A stretch of DNA of 64,000 nt, from positions 1-64,000 of the forward strand of contig QUOL01000026.1 in the NCBI GenBank assembly GCA_009761415.1, given 5' to 3'. Positions 9,835-22,294 of this stretch are shown piece after piece. The DNA is from Sarcomyxa edulis. Taxonomy: Eukaryota > Basidiomycota > Agaricomycetes > Agaricales > Mycenaceae. Positions within the stretch are counted from its first letter, which is position 1. Every line of letters begins with the position of its first letter. A program made the translations under genes and the position numbers. The notes under the pieces were generated by a model. The model did not search any database. It was not told the origin of the DNA and saw only the letters and a program-made list of their open reading frames with translations.

Positions 9835-12332
9835 ATGCACCGCGCATCCCTTATTCTTCGTCGACAGCCCTCGACTCTAATCAAGAGTCGTACAATGTCT
9901 GCAACTGCATATATCATCCCATTTGACCCCAAGTCGTCCTCAGCCCAGGCTGTGAAGGGTGTAGATTCAGAAAAATTATGGGCTTCCGTGCCTCAAGACA
10001 AATCCCCACCAGCGGGTACCACTCGAATTTTCTTCAATACACCTGAATCAGACGTCACTGCTCTGACTTCCCTGGGTGAAGAGTTTTCTTCGAAAAAGGC
10101 CGGAGTGAAGAGAGAGACCGTACGAAAATCCGTTGGTAATGCAGTGAAGGAAATCAAGAAGTTAGGTGGTGTTAAAGAAGTCGCCATCGACGCGTCTGCC
10201 GACCCCCATGCTGCTGGTATGTACTTGATCTCTGAAGTTGGCCCGAAGGTTGCTGACGCCTCCCAATAGCCGTCGCAGCCCATCTAGCGCTCTACAAATT
10301 CACACTCAAGACGAAACCCGAGTCCTCGTTCAGCCCCAATCTAAAAAAAGCTATTCCACCACAGTTCGCGTTCAAGTCATTGGTGCAATCCAAGGAATGG
10401 GAACAAGGAGTTATCTATGCGGAATCGCAGAACTTGGCTCGGACCGTACGTTTGTCCGAAGTGACCCATGAAGATGCTGTTTGTTCTAAAAAAAGTTACT
10501 CTGTTCAACAGTTGATGGAACTCCCTGCAAACATGATGACTCCGACTGTCAGTTGGTTTCCTCTGCAGAGACGAGATTCCGGATTTTGTTGACTTTCTTG
10601 TCAGATATTCACAGAACGCGTCAAGGCTGAGTTTGCGGGCGTACCGAATGTTGAGATTTTCGTCCGTGATGAAGGTATGGAACTACCCTCTCGTCGTGAC
10701 ATCTTATTGATCTCCATAATCCTCAGCTTGGGCTGAAAAGATGGGCATGGTACGCACGAAATCTACGTTCTCACAGCAGCTGAACACCCATCGTACCCTA
10801 TAGCGCACCTTCCTTTCGGTAACACATGGTACATCGGAACCTGCCAAATTCCTGGAGATGTACGTCCGTCCACCCATTTTCATTAGGGTATCAGGCACAG
10901 GGATCTCATGTCCATTTCGAATAGCCACTACAAAGGCGCTCCGTCGAAAGACGCCCAACCTCTCTCGTTCGTTGGGAAAGGGATCACATTTGATTCTGGA
11001 GGAATCAGCTTGAAGCCTGGAGCGGTAGGTTTCTTTTTTTTATTCCGTTGATGGCACCTTGGCTATGTTATCTGAACGTTGATCCACAGCACATGAAGTT
11101 GATGCGCGGTGATATGGGTAAGCTCTCAGTCACTCCGTCCTTCCGTTCTCTGTCGAAGAACTGTGGCTTACACGCACCACAGGTGGTGCTGCGACGGTCG
11201 TCTCCTCCACTTTGGCTATCGCCGAACTGGGGCTCCCGTAAGTCCCATCTATCTACCGCCACCGTACGAATTCACCGTTCATATCACCGTATTCCACAGC
11301 ATCAATCTAATCACTGTATGCCCTCTCACCGAAAACATGCCAGGGCCCAGCGCCACCAAACCCGGAGATATGTAAGCACTAACAATGCCGTTCTATATAC
11401 CTGGATAGTCCCTTACCGGCCCGTTAGCATCTACGCCATGAACGGCAAATCAGTCGAAGTCGACAACACTGATGCCGAAGGTCGCCTCGTGCTCTCTGGT
11501 TGGACATTTCCTTTCTTTCGACGTCTGGAATGGAACTGATCGTTTTTGGTACAGATTCCATCTATTATGCTTCCACGACATACAAGCCACATACTCTGAT
11601 TGATGTGGCTACTCTCACTGGGTGCGTATCTCAGTTCTGATAAGCTTACGATAGGGGACTAAAAGTTCCATTATAGAGCGATGGATACCGCCCTGGGTGA
11701 GATCTACTCGGGCGTATTTTCTGTGAGTACTGCTGTACCTCTCAAATACAAATCTGCTCACGTGTTAATCATTCTTTCTCTTGTATTCCAGACATCGGAC
11801 ACGCTATGGGAACAACTGCGTGTAGCAGGAGAGGCTGAGTATGACCGATTCTGGCGTATGCCTCTCGATGAAGACTATGGTCCTCAAATATACTCATCCA
11901 ACGCTGACCTCTGCAACGTACGTTTCCCTTGTCGTGAACTCCCCGCACGGGCATGGCTCACATCATCGTATCGATAGACGGGTGGGAAACCTGCTGGCGC
12001 GTGTACAGCCGCTTTGTTCCTCAAAGCGTTCGTTGATGGTATCGAACCCACCGATGATGGTCAAGAAGCGCCCTTGAAGTGGGCACATATCGACATTGCG
12101 GGGTCTATGGAGGTACGTTTATACCGTTCGGTTGTATGCGATGGAAAGGGAGACTCACCAGCGGAATGTGATAGGCTACACGATCTACGCCTTATCAGGA
12201 GGTCGGTATGACTGGTCGTCCCGTCAGGTAAACTCTCCGTTGTCTTGATCTGAAGATTTGAACACTGTACCTGATTGTTTTTCTAGGGCTCTCGTGGAGT
12301 ATGCTCGGCGTCTAGCCGGGAATCAAGCCTGA
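9835..12332 (+). CDS. Leucyl aminopeptidase, peptidase family M17
   Basis: Removes N-terminal residues from peptides using two metal ions, typically as a hexamer. The spliced protein has the M17 N-terminal domain ([12 protein letters not shown]..., about residues 20-165) and then the catalytic domain. The first metal and lysine motif [17 protein letters not shown] is near 10975; [13 protein letters not shown] near 11105-11210; the active-site motif [13 protein letters not shown] near 11460. Further landmarks are [21 protein letters not shown] and a C-terminus [36 protein letters not shown]. About ten short introns are needed. All metal ligands and the catalytic Lys and Arg are visible, so it should be active. 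Two in-frame starts exist, 9835 and 9895. The longer form adds an Arg-rich leader with no acidic residues. The 3' end lies 6 bp before the next possible start. Confidence 0.93.
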
Positions 12333-12338
12333 AAATAG

Positions 12339-12849
12339 ATGTCTTGGATTTCAAGGACGGCAATGTATCTAGAGCACATATAATCGCATCCATCTACTCG
12401 CAACATTTCTGCAGTGCTTCACTGGTCCGAGTTGCCCGATTGGTATGTTCCGAACATGCATCAGTTTACTGTGATCCTTCGATTGAATTCATCAACCGTC
12501 GAACAAATTCGAATTCCCTTGCTGGCTGATGTAGATGATCAGAAAGCTCGAGACCTCAGCAACGTACACATGGTGTACGTAAGTTGACGCAGCTTTCTTC
12601 GTACGTGCAGACTGTGCACTGGATTTCAAATTCACGTTCCTCTCGACATGAGATTCTGCCTCACTTCAAATGGTCTTTCACATTAACACCAGGAGAGACG
12701 ACAACTCATGTTTTATTGACGGTCGGATTGGATGGAAATCTGAGTACCCCTCGGTCGGATCGTCGTTGGACTCTCATCCAACAAAAAGATCGTATGTGAA
12801 CTCTGTATAGAAAAAGGCTCTAACAGAGCCCTCATCCGATTTGGTTTGA
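12339..12849 (+). CDS. Small protein of unknown function, multi-exon
   Basis: A coherent frame reads HWSELPDWYVPNMHQF, TVILRLNSSTVEQIRI and PLLADVDDQKARDLSN. It then crosses an intron with a GTAAGT donor at 12578 and a GTGCAG acceptor at 12609, and continues as TVHWISNSRSSRHEIL, HFKWSFTLTPGETTTH and VLLTVGLDGNLSTPRS. It ends either at TGA just after QQKDRM (12799) or, after a 35-nt intron, as QQKDQPSSDLV at 12849. The 5' exon is unclear: ATG 12339 and an internal ATG in NMHQF are the candidates. The alternating hydrophobic pattern suggests a beta-rich domain. I do not recognise the family. Confidence 0.45.
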
Positions 12850-13500
12850 TGAAGAAACGTAGATTGTCTTTGTACCAAAGAGGAAGGCGCGCAGCGATCG
12901 GCTGACGGCGGTTGTTGATCTGCAACACAAAAACACAACAGAAGGCAAACAACCCCGCAGCCAAACACAGCCCAAAGTCTGAAAATCAAATTGGGTCCGT
13001 CCGGCGTTCAACATCGAGGCCAGGAACATGCATAGCACGAATTTCAATGGCATTTCTTTTTCATTTCTGAGTCCATTTCCGAGAGTCTGAATCAGTGAGT
13101 GGAGCATGATGAAGCAACGAGTTTACTGACACCGTAGAGTCCAGGAGGAGCCTCGAGGAGAGTCATATGTTTAAATGCCAAGATAGGGCGGCAGCGTTCA
13201 CAAGTTCTAGACAGTCGTCGGCTCGTTATCCATCAAAGATACACGACGATTAATGTAGAGGACGCAGTCCAAGCGCAGTGATAGGGATTGTACGCAGTGT
13301 TTCCCCCTCTCATAGCCAAGCTATAGGGGGTCGGATATTAATTTCGATGACGAAGCCGGCCGAGGGTCTCACCTACTTAAGGGCTTCGTTCTCTTGACTT
13401 AAATCATACCCATCTCAGCTTCAACTGCAATCAACTGGTGAGCGAGTCATATCTGGTATAGATTCAAAAGAAACTTACCACTCGTCTTTGCAAGAATTGC
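12850..13500. other. Intergenic; overlapping minus-strand frames, no clear gene
   Basis: Minus-strand frames between 12713 and 13107 contain a hydrophobic stretch (AAGLFAFCCVFVLQI) next to a basic tail, but no start, splice pattern or family could be assigned. The right part is the promoter region of the first EthD gene. Confidence 0.4.
13352..13400 (+). promoter_or_regulatory. Shared promoter element, EthD gene 1
   Basis: AGCCGGCCGAGG followed by TCACCTACTTAA and a CTTCGTTCTCTTGACTTAA-like stretch lies about 110-160 bp before the start. The same ordered elements precede the second EthD gene at 14187-14236, while the sequence around them differs. Confidence 0.5.
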
Positions 13501-13511
13501 CCCAAGAAATC

Positions 13512-14042
13512 ATGTCCTTACGAACCGACCGCGTCCGACTTGTAGTCATGTTCAAGAAGAAGGATTCCATCACTCGCGAAGAGTTCGACCGTTACTGGCT
13601 CGAAGACCACGCCAAACTCTTTTCGTCACTCGCCATCGTCAAGTCCAACGTGCTTAAATACGAGCAGGTTAGTAATTATGAGCCGTCCAGATTCACATCG
13701 ATCGCATTTTTACTGAGGCTTTGAAACTAGGCGCACGCAAACCAAGCTGTCAGTACCATGCTGGAAGGTTTCGGACTGCCCGTAGCTCCCTGGCACGGGA
13801 TGGCCATATTCGAGGCTGAGAGTTACGAGAAGATCATGGCTATCTTCCAAGACGAGGAATACATGCGCGTCGTCATTCCTGATGAGTCGAAGGTGCGTCA
13901 GATCAATTGGCTGTATATGTGTCCACGAAGGCGGGACGTACCAGAGCGGTTATTGACGACTTGCATACATGTTTTCTAGTTCATGGATCGCGAGGGCGGC
14001 CAGATGTTCCCGGCCGATTTGGCGACGTTCGTTGACAAGTAG
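13512..14042 (+). CDS. EthD-domain protein, copy 1
   Basis: Predicted 126 aa from three exons (13512-13667, 13731-13892, 13980-14042). The EthD family forms small dimeric alpha/beta-barrel proteins. Members take part in degradation of ethers or in polyketide and quinone modification, and many have no known substrate. Family-like features are the opening beta strand VRLVVMFKKKDSITREEF, the YWLEDHAKLFSS segment, a second strand HGMAIFEAESYEKIMAIF and the tail GQMFPADLATFVDK. ATG 13512 is chosen because the second copy starts at the same residue (MSLRTDRVR); an in-frame ATG at 13488 is less likely. It forms a tandem pair with the gene at 14337; both introns are at identical positions. Confidence 0.85.
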
Positions 14043-14186
14043 ACGTGTGTAGTATGTAGGAATTTTGTAGAATATCGGAACGATTTTATGTGACTCGACT
14101 CAACGGATTTGCATTGTTCGGTTCGACTATCGACCATCGGTATGTTCTGTGAATAAACATGGAAGGAGCTTGAAGCTTTTGGAAGC

Positions 14187-14236
14187 CAAGCCGGCCGAGG
14201 TTTCACCTACTTAAAGGATTCCTTCTCTTAAGCTTA
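14187..14236 (+). promoter_or_regulatory. Shared promoter element, EthD gene 2
   Basis: AGCCGGCCGAGG, TCACCTACTTAA and a CTTCTCTTAAGCTTAA-like stretch repeat the elements at 13352-13400, again about 100-150 bp before the start codon. This fits duplication of gene plus promoter. Confidence 0.5.
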
Positions 14237-14336
14237 ACTATATCCATCTCAACCTCAACCCACCAACAACTAGTAAGCGATTCGTATTTTGCATGATCTC
14301 GAACAGAAACTCACTACTTGAGAAAGACCTTGAACA

Positions 14337-14875
14337 ATGTCTTTACGAACCGATCGCGTCCGATTCGTGGTGATGGTTAAGAAGAAGGAATCCATAACTC
14401 GAGACGATTTTGACCGTTACTGGCTCGACGAACACGCCAAAATCTTCTCATCGCTCGCCATTGTCAAATCCAATCTTCTCAAATACGAGCAGGTACCGTT
14501 GAGTCACTTATGAGCCATCCGTATATGCATCGATCGCATCGATACTGAGGTATTGAGCCTAGGCGCACGTAAACCAAGCCGTAGGTACGATGATCAAAGG
14601 TTTCGGATTGTCTGTAGCTCCCTGGGATGGTATGGCTATATTCGAGGCTGAGAGTCACGAGAAAATCATGGCGGTCTTCCAGGATGAGGAGTATCGACGC
14701 GTTGCTGTTCCTGATGAGCTGAAGGTACGTCAAATACATCTGATATCTTGGAATTTACAAGGGCGAGACGTACCTATAGCGGATATTGACGACTTGTATC
14801 GATATGTTACAGTTCCTGGATCGCGAAAGCGGCCAGATGTTCCCGGTCGATCTGGCGACGCTCATCGACAAGTAG
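14337..14875 (+). CDS. EthD-domain protein, copy 2
   Basis: Predicted 126 aa from exons 14337-14492, 14563-14724 and 14813-14875, the same exon lengths (156, 162 and 63 nt) as copy 1. Most residues match copy 1. Differences are scattered, for example MVKKKESITRDDF against MFKKKDSITREEF and DESG against DREGG near the C-terminus. No frame is broken, so both copies look functional. Role: a small alpha/beta-barrel enzyme or binding protein of unknown substrate. The duplication includes the promoter, so the pair is likely co-expressed. Confidence 0.85.
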
Positions 14876-15650
14876 AGGTGTATATGTAGGAACCTATAGG
14901 ATATCAAAAGAAGTTATGATGTGGCTCGAAATAACAAATTTGCATCGTTCGGTTGAGCTACCAGGACAATAGTCTTGTTTTTGTCAGCAGACGTCCGACG
15001 CAGAATGAACTCGAGGGAGAGTTGGAAGCCTCGTGCATGCATTCTGAGCGGAGGTTCATATGACAGAAAGTTTGTCAATACTCCACCGATCGATCGCAAC
15101 CTCACTAAGTCGAGGAGCAGTTGCATGTCATTCCGCGCGTACAAAAATTCATACGTCGAGAGGACTAGGCTTTTTGTGGATCGTATCTCACAGAAAGGTC
15201 GGAAAGCAGGGTGCAAACTAGTAAGTGCAAGTGTGATGCATCAAAGTAGTCGTCAGCGTGCGAAGACATAGAAAGGAGATGGCATGTGGCTGTGCAGTCG
15301 TTTCGAGGATGAACAATTCCTCTTGTTCGTATTTGACCTCGAAACTTGTTCCGAACAACCTACGATATTCCGTTAATTCCATCCCAAACCACCTGAAAAA
15401 AAATCGAAGGTTGGGAGCGAGAAACTGGAGGAGGAAAGTCGAAACAGTGAAAAAGCAAAGTTCCGCGAGTCAAAAAGGCTGGAAAATGGACTGACATGGT
15501 GACACATGGAGGGTCAAGGCGTGAGAAACAGATTTGGAGTCGTTTTGTCGTTGGAAGTTCGCTTTTTTCTTCCTCCTTTCCTCCTCACCCCCACCACCGA
15601 ATCATCCCAAATTTTCGACAACTTTCCTCAAACTCTCAAATCAACTCGCA
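14876..15650. other. Intergenic between EthD 2 and histone H3
   Basis: Short frames on both strands overlap each other and show no family signal. The last 100-150 bp is pyrimidine-rich (CTTCCTCCTTTCCTCC) and is presumably the histone H3 promoter and leader. No divergently paired histone H4 gene is present. Confidence 0.5.
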
Positions 15651-16451
<801 letters not shown>

Positions 16452-16705
16452 ATACTGTACCTATCGCTCTCATTCTGTCTTCCTACTAGGCCCGGTTGGT
16501 CGTGTACACACCTGTATTCCGTCTCTGTTTATTATTGCCCAGTTCCCCTCCTCTCTATGTGATTCGCTTATTATTACTACTCTCTCTTATATACATTACA
16601 AATCCATGCACCTATGAACGTTATTGGTATGCGAATTGTAATGGGACAATTATTACTGCCTGACGCTCTCTCCATATAAGAGAAGGTTAGGCTGATATTT
16701 CGGAG
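16452..16705. other. 3' region between convergent H3 and GH28 genes
   Basis: No gene is seen; AT-rich sequence fits two overlapping 3' untranslated regions, because histone H3 and the pectinase gene end towards each other. Confidence 0.6.
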
Positions 16706-19089
16706 TCACAAGCCAGCTTTTGTAGGGATGAATCTTCCATCCCAGCATTTGAAGCCTACGTCCGTTGAGATCTAAATAGAGCTGTCAGCGGAGAATCTAG
16801 CAGGAAAGAAGTAGGGAGCAGTACACTAACCGTTGTGGGATCACACATGACAGCCACCGGCGCTCCAGTCTCTGTTTTGCTAAGAACATCTTTGACAAGA
16901 ATGTTTGTGGCTAAATCGAACGGATAGTTTTCAGCTGCCGAGGAAGAACAGAGTGGATCAACGCACCTGTATCAGGATAGAGATCCAGAATAGCCACTTC
17001 TTTCCCTGTGGCATTGGCTACGGAGTACCTGTTGATGACCGATAGGTAGGTATATAAATCTCGAAAGAAGCTTCGGGGCATGCTTACCAGCACGGGTCCG
17101 TCACGCATGATCCCTCGACGTACGGCACACTGATGAGACAGGATGGAGAATATGAGCACCGTGGGCTAATTCTGTATGCAGGATGTCAAGACTAACTCTT
17201 TGATGATCCCGACAAAGTTTTGGAAGAGGAAGTCCTGGATGTGCGTATTATTTGTGCTGCTAGAATTCGGACGAGGGCCGACCTGGATAAGTCGGGGATT
17301 AGATATGCCAGAATAATATTAGACGGATCCACTTACACCTTGGTCCCAGTAGCTGCCAGGGTTGGAAGAGATTCGACAGCCATTCTCTACGGAGCAGGTG
17401 CTCACTTACTTTTGAGTGACATAGATCTGAAGTTCCAGTCGATTAGGAGTCCTGTATTCATGCGAATATTCAAATGCGTAAATGCGTACCGGGAACGGGA
17501 CGTCTAGGAACGTAATGTCTTTCCATGTCACACTGGCATATACAAGAAGTTGCACGGTCAATGAAAATATAATAAAGGGAAGATATCGCGCGTACTTTCG
17601 AGCAAGTCCGTTACCCCCAGTCCAGCTTTTGAATCGAGCCCCGTACAGGGTATTGTTCTGGGCGAATGAAAAAAATCCTTTGTCAGTCTATACAGAGTGC
17701 GGCACGAAAGAATAAAACCAACCATGACAATGTTTTCAATGCTGTACGAGATGACAGTCAGGAAGACCTTTGTGCGAACTGATATAAGGATACATACAGG
17801 ACGTTTTGTACATCAGCAACAGAGCCTCCATTCCCGAGGGATCCAATGGAGAGTCCGTGACCTCCTTCGCAGTACGAGTTCCTGAAGGTTTCGGTCAGGT
17901 CTTGAACTATGAGGGACGGCTAAACAAAGCAAACTTACCGGAAGTGAATATTCTTTGTGCCACTCCCCACGGTGAGACAGTCGTCTCCGTTCTGGACATG
18001 ATTATTCTCGAAGAGCATGTGGGATCCTCCAGCAGAGAAACCTGATATTGACCACGTCTCAGAAGTGTCTTATATACTCAAATTCGATGTTAGAGTCTTA
18101 CCGTCACTTGAGTGTTGAGCGTATGTTGTCAGCAGGGGTGTCCGGCTATATAATCAATATACGCACGTATTGAACGGGAAGGACTGACAACAAATTATGA
18201 ACATCGAATGAAATAGCTAAACGGTGGGACTCACATCGGTCGAAGAGACGGCGACAATCTTGTTATTGAAGACGTGTAAATTTGAGGATTTACTGGTTGC
18301 AAAATTCCATCCGATGGGCTGTATTGTTGGGGAATTGTAGCGACGATTTTAGAAAAATTCATGAGATGGTCGGGAGAAATCATACTTTCCAGATTTTCAA
18401 GTCCCTGATGACTCCGTTGGTGATCTTACTGAACGCCCATCCATGAGGACGATTGACTTGCTGAACGGCATCCCACCACTACAACGAACCATCAAAAAGT
18501 TGTTTGGAAGTTAGAGAGACTGTTCCTCACAGCTTGACCATGTCCGTCGACCCAGCCCCACTCGGGATCCACAGATCCACGAAGTGTGACATTATTTCCA
18601 CCCGTGAAGGTGAACCTGAACAAGACTATAGAATGTCTTCAGACTCCAAATTTTGCTTGATGCTCACCATGCCCCAGGGAATGACTAGAGCGAATACGCG
18701 TCAATTGTGACTCTTCCTAATGAGCGGAAATTATCACTCACCGAAGAGCCGACAACAGCTTGAAGTCAAACATCCATAAGGTGAGTCATGCAAGGTATGG
18801 TTCGATAGACTATTTCACCTTGTATGGTCGCGATGTCCGAAGGGTAGGTCAGATTGCCTTGGATCGATACTTCTACATTATTCAAAACGGGGAATTTGAT
18901 TGGAGTGAAAATGTTATAAGTGATTCCCTTCTGGAAAAGAATTGTAGAGTTCGAAGTCAGGTTTGTTAGAGCAGCAGTGAGCGGTGGTGTGTCGTCCTGT
19001 CCGTCACTATGAGGAACGACGAAAGTATTCCATGCATATGCTGAAGAAACGACGTGCGCGAGTAGAAATCCTACTTTGATGAACGACAT
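16706..19089 (-). CDS. Glycoside hydrolase family 28 (pectinase), secreted
   Basis: GH28 enzymes are right-handed beta-helix hydrolases of pectin (polygalacturonases, rhamnogalacturonases). The protein starts with a signal peptide MSFIKVGFLLAHVVSSAYA and a mature N-terminus WNTFVVPHSDGQDDTPPL. Catalytic landmarks on the minus strand: NGDDCLTVGSG near 17960 (the family's DD pair), GGHGLSIGSLGNGG near 17840 (catalytic His) and a downstream RFKSW segment near 17630 (R-x-K). An SCVTDPC motif near 17095 and the end GFKCWDGRFIPTKAGL (stop 16706-16708) match fungal exo-type or rhamnogalacturonase-like members. The first catalytic motif is NGDD rather than the endo-polygalacturonase NTDD, so exo-polygalacturonase or a rhamnogalacturonan enzyme is more likely. 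More than ten short introns. Confidence 0.88.
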
Positions 19090-19477
19090 GTCTTTACCGT
19101 GCAGGAGGGGGATCGAAAGACTTATGTCTTGCCAGCATATATAGGTGAAATCTTCGTTTACAAATTGAAGCCAGACGCGAGATTGGCGGGCAGCCCGGGA
19201 AGATCATGCATGCCCATGTGATCGTATGTACGACGTCGAATCAATATAGCTGGAGCAGTTTCTCCGAAAAGATGGTAGTGCGGCGGAAGTAGCGGTAGAC
19301 AAGACATGTGAACGATATTGTGGACATTGCAAGGCGGCCCGGCCGAACAGAGACATTGAGGATGCTGGAGGGTCTTCAAAAATCTGGAAAATGGAGTGAA
19401 AGTCTTCGAGTTTGAAATCATAATCCTACACCACAGAGAGAAAGAAACATCGTATCAGATATCTTCGACGCGCATGG
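19090..19477. other. Intergenic, GH28 promoter region
   Basis: Only short frames are seen. This is the upstream region of the GH28 gene and the 3' region of the DUF2235 gene, both on the minus strand. Confidence 0.5.
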
Positions 19478-21662
19478 TCAGTCAACCCAAGTGGGTTCTA
19501 CGTTCCACTTCGCCCTAGGAATATACTTCTTTCCTTCCGAGCCTTCCACCATAGACGGATCGGCCTCCATCCGTACCTTGACTGACCTATGCATTTTGAC
19601 TCCTTGTTTCTTCTGCTTCGGTATGATACGCTCATGGCCGTAGTTTATCCTAAGTTTCGTAATCAGATCGAAAGCGGCTAAACTGGACACACTGTCAGAC
19701 TTACGATAATCGACGGGTCCAAGAGTCATCATCTTTCTGGAAACGCTGTTTCTGAGGGATGACCTCCAGAATCCACCACATTGGGGATATCCTCAGCATA
19801 TCGTTGATCGGGCTGAGGGTATCACGAATCTCCTCTTCCTCTTCATTGACCGATCGCTTGAGATCAGTGAGTGTGTTATCTGTGCCGACGCTAGATACGG
19901 GAGACTTTGCTATAGAGAAGGGCGAGAGTGGAGGAGGACGTGGCTTGACAACGGGCCAGAGCGAAGAGGGATCCATGCCGATGATCTTGAGAAGCTCTCC
20001 GTGGAACAAGATACCAGTGTCCAAAATGAAGCACTGACGAACCATCCATCTTAAGGGAATACGAGCAAGGCTATTTCGAACGTCATTCTTGACCGCCCCA
20101 CCTCCAACGTCTGTATACAGCGAGTGAGAATTCGAGCTCCAGAGTTTTCGAATGCTTAGACGAACCACAATGACATCCAGCGAACCACACTTCCTCCACA
20201 TCAGTCGTATTCTCGCCGTCCGTGTACTGCCTTTCGAGTTCTTTCAGAGACTTTCCTCGATGAGCTTTAGGTCGAGGCATCTCTCCTGGCTTCACCCCCA
20301 AGTTGGCCTGTTCTGGAGTGGGTCTGTTCCAGAAGTTTGGCTTGAATCGAGCTCTATGTTCGTCGAGGGAGATAGCATGCCGAAAGTGCTTGACGTGTGT
20401 ATTGGAAGTAGTGAAAGGTAGACCTCGGGGAATGATCCCGACGGAACCTTCGGGTGAGAGTCAGTGTTGCATCGACGCGAGGATCTACGACCGTGTATAC
20501 GGACCAACTGTATCCCTATGAATATAAAATCAATGAACGGTTTCATTGGACATGGAGTGCGATGACTAACCAGACGCCGAGAAAGTCGACGTCCACATCG
20601 ATTGAGAAAGCTTTCTTGAAGGCTGTACTCTGTTTCCAACCTTTCTCATCCTCCCTTGTATACATCTTGTATGCGAAAGGAACTTGTTGCTGATTCCAAG
20701 GGGGCAACAATCCGGCCTGGTTTATGTAGGTAAATTTTGAGTTTTGCGTAGGTGAAGCATATATATACCTTATGGATCCTGCGTTCCATGTAGATTAGTA
20801 AAGAAGTAAAGAAGGCTTTCGACAGGGAGGAAGTAAGAGGCGTACATTCCGGCCAAGGCTCGAGCAGTATAGGCGCCTCGAGAAAACCCGAAGATGTGGA
20901 TCTTATCGTGTGCACGGTCTAGACTTATTGTCAATGCACACGCTATGAGATGGATAATAAAATACAACCATACAGTTTTGCATGAGAAATTCATAGCCAC
21001 CTTCGTTACGAGTCAGTGATTATCGCTGGACAGTGGAATAACATACCCATAACATGAGCATCAAGATGCCCTCCGACCATAGAGTCGATCGTTTTCTTCA
21101 ACTTTGCACCAAGCGGTTTGGCAATCTGAGGATGGAATAAAATGAGCATGAAGTACGTCTTTAAGAATTTCCCCTCACCTGAGGAATGGTATATGTTCCG
21201 ATCCCAGACTGGTCTTGCGTTCAATACGTGTTAGGTGAGGTGATTTCATGTGGCTGACCTGGTAATATACCAGCTGCTGATGATCGTCCTTCTTCAGCAG
21301 TGAGAAGAAATTCACGATGTTCGAGTTCTGTGGATCAAATGACAATCGTCGAGCTGAGAAGGCGCCGGGAGAATACTGACACATACGTCGTCGTCAAATT
21401 GGTCACCTAGGCTATGGTGGTCGGAATTCAATTGAAACAAGACGGGTCATCAGGGCTTACCGGTGCCGTCAAAACATAGCACAAGGGTACGGTAGGTGTG
21501 GCCGGTAGGGATAATATAATCATCGAAAGATGGCCTCCTTCCCGGCGAAGTGGTCTTAAGGAACTCGGGGTATGCATCGTGGCCCGGCCTAAGGGTGGAC
21601 TCGATTACAAGAGAGCCTTCTCTGCTGAGAGGCTTTTCATCAGTGTCTGAAGGGAAAACCAT
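19478..21662 (-). CDS. DUF2235 alpha/beta-hydrolase-like protein
   Basis: Family of predicted serine hydrolases, related in part to bacterial T6SS phospholipase effectors, and common with unknown roles in fungi. Spliced frames give YRTLVLCFDGTG near 21460, SNIVNFFSLLKKDDHQ, LVYYQ, a KPLGAKLKKTIDSMVGGHLD segment, and the nucleophile motif HIFGFSRGAYTARALAGM near 20885 (G-F-S-R-G). Then come FLGVWDTVGSVG near 20600, a CHCDVGGGAV-like DVGG motif near 20095, and a long C-terminal tail rich in Glu/Ser/Thr ending WNVEPTWVD. The Ser nucleophile and Asp motifs look intact. The start is uncertain: MVFPSDTDE at 21662 lies only about 20 bp after the end of another possible - strand frame, so upstream exons could belong to this gene. 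Confidence 0.82.
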
Positions 21663-21683
21663 GGTACAGACAAGAGTAAGTTA

Positions 21684-22050
21684 TCAAGATGCAGATGAAG
21701 CTGACCTTTTAACCGCCGTCGGAAGCGCGCAATGCTTCTATGTATAACATAGTTCGGCTAGAAGTCAGTCTCGAAATCTTCGACATGTCAAACTTTAGCC
21801 TATGTCGCACCACGATATGGGTATTTTTGATGAACAATTGGCGTTTTCTATTGAGAGGCCAAGGTTTCAGCGCTTCAGTGTCCAGAATGAGTCGATGGAT
21901 GAGCGCCAGCCCGAGCATGAACGTGAACAGATATCCGATAACAACGCTTAATCCTGCGAGTCAGTTTCTTCGGGATGGAGCGAATTCTACGAGAAGTCGG
22001 AGACTTCACCAGAAAAACGGTAAAGCTCTGTCTGCTAAAGTTCGACACAG
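21684..22050 (-). CDS. Possible small membrane protein, or 5' exons of DUF2235 gene
   Basis: An exon pair reads QTELYRFS then GLSVVIGYLFTFMLGLALIH (one membrane span) and LILDTEALKPWPLNRKRQ. After a GTGCGA...ATAG intron it ends KHCALPTAVKRSASSAS, with the stop at 21684-21686. The N-terminus is not resolved. Alternatively, a GTTAAA...CTCTCAG intron spanning the stop and the proposed DUF2235 start would join this membrane anchor to the hydrolase. No family is recognised. Confidence 0.33.
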
Positions 22051-22294
22051 AGGCAGAGTTGAGGATAATCATATAGACAAGAAGGCAGACCTATATCGCT
22101 CCCAGACTACTCAGGCTTCGAATTGAGCAGCTAGACTGCGAAGCTTCGCATGATAAGTAGACGTTCGATGTCTTCCCGCCTATGAAAAAACAGACGCGGT
22201 GGTTGAGGATCAACATACGTACACTACGTATAGTAGAAACGCAAACCAGAAAACGAAACTGTGAAGAAAAGATTTTGGTGGCATCAAGTACAAG
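22051..22294. other. Spacer downstream of crinkler-like copy 1
   Basis: No coding sequence is supported. It contains the 3' region of the crinkler-like gene ending at 22295. Confidence 0.4.

Noticed and set aside
12713..13107. Minus-strand small membrane protein (three overlapping frames)
   Set aside because: Three frames compete, no start and splice pattern gives a consistent protein, and it overlaps the 3' end of a better supported + strand gene.
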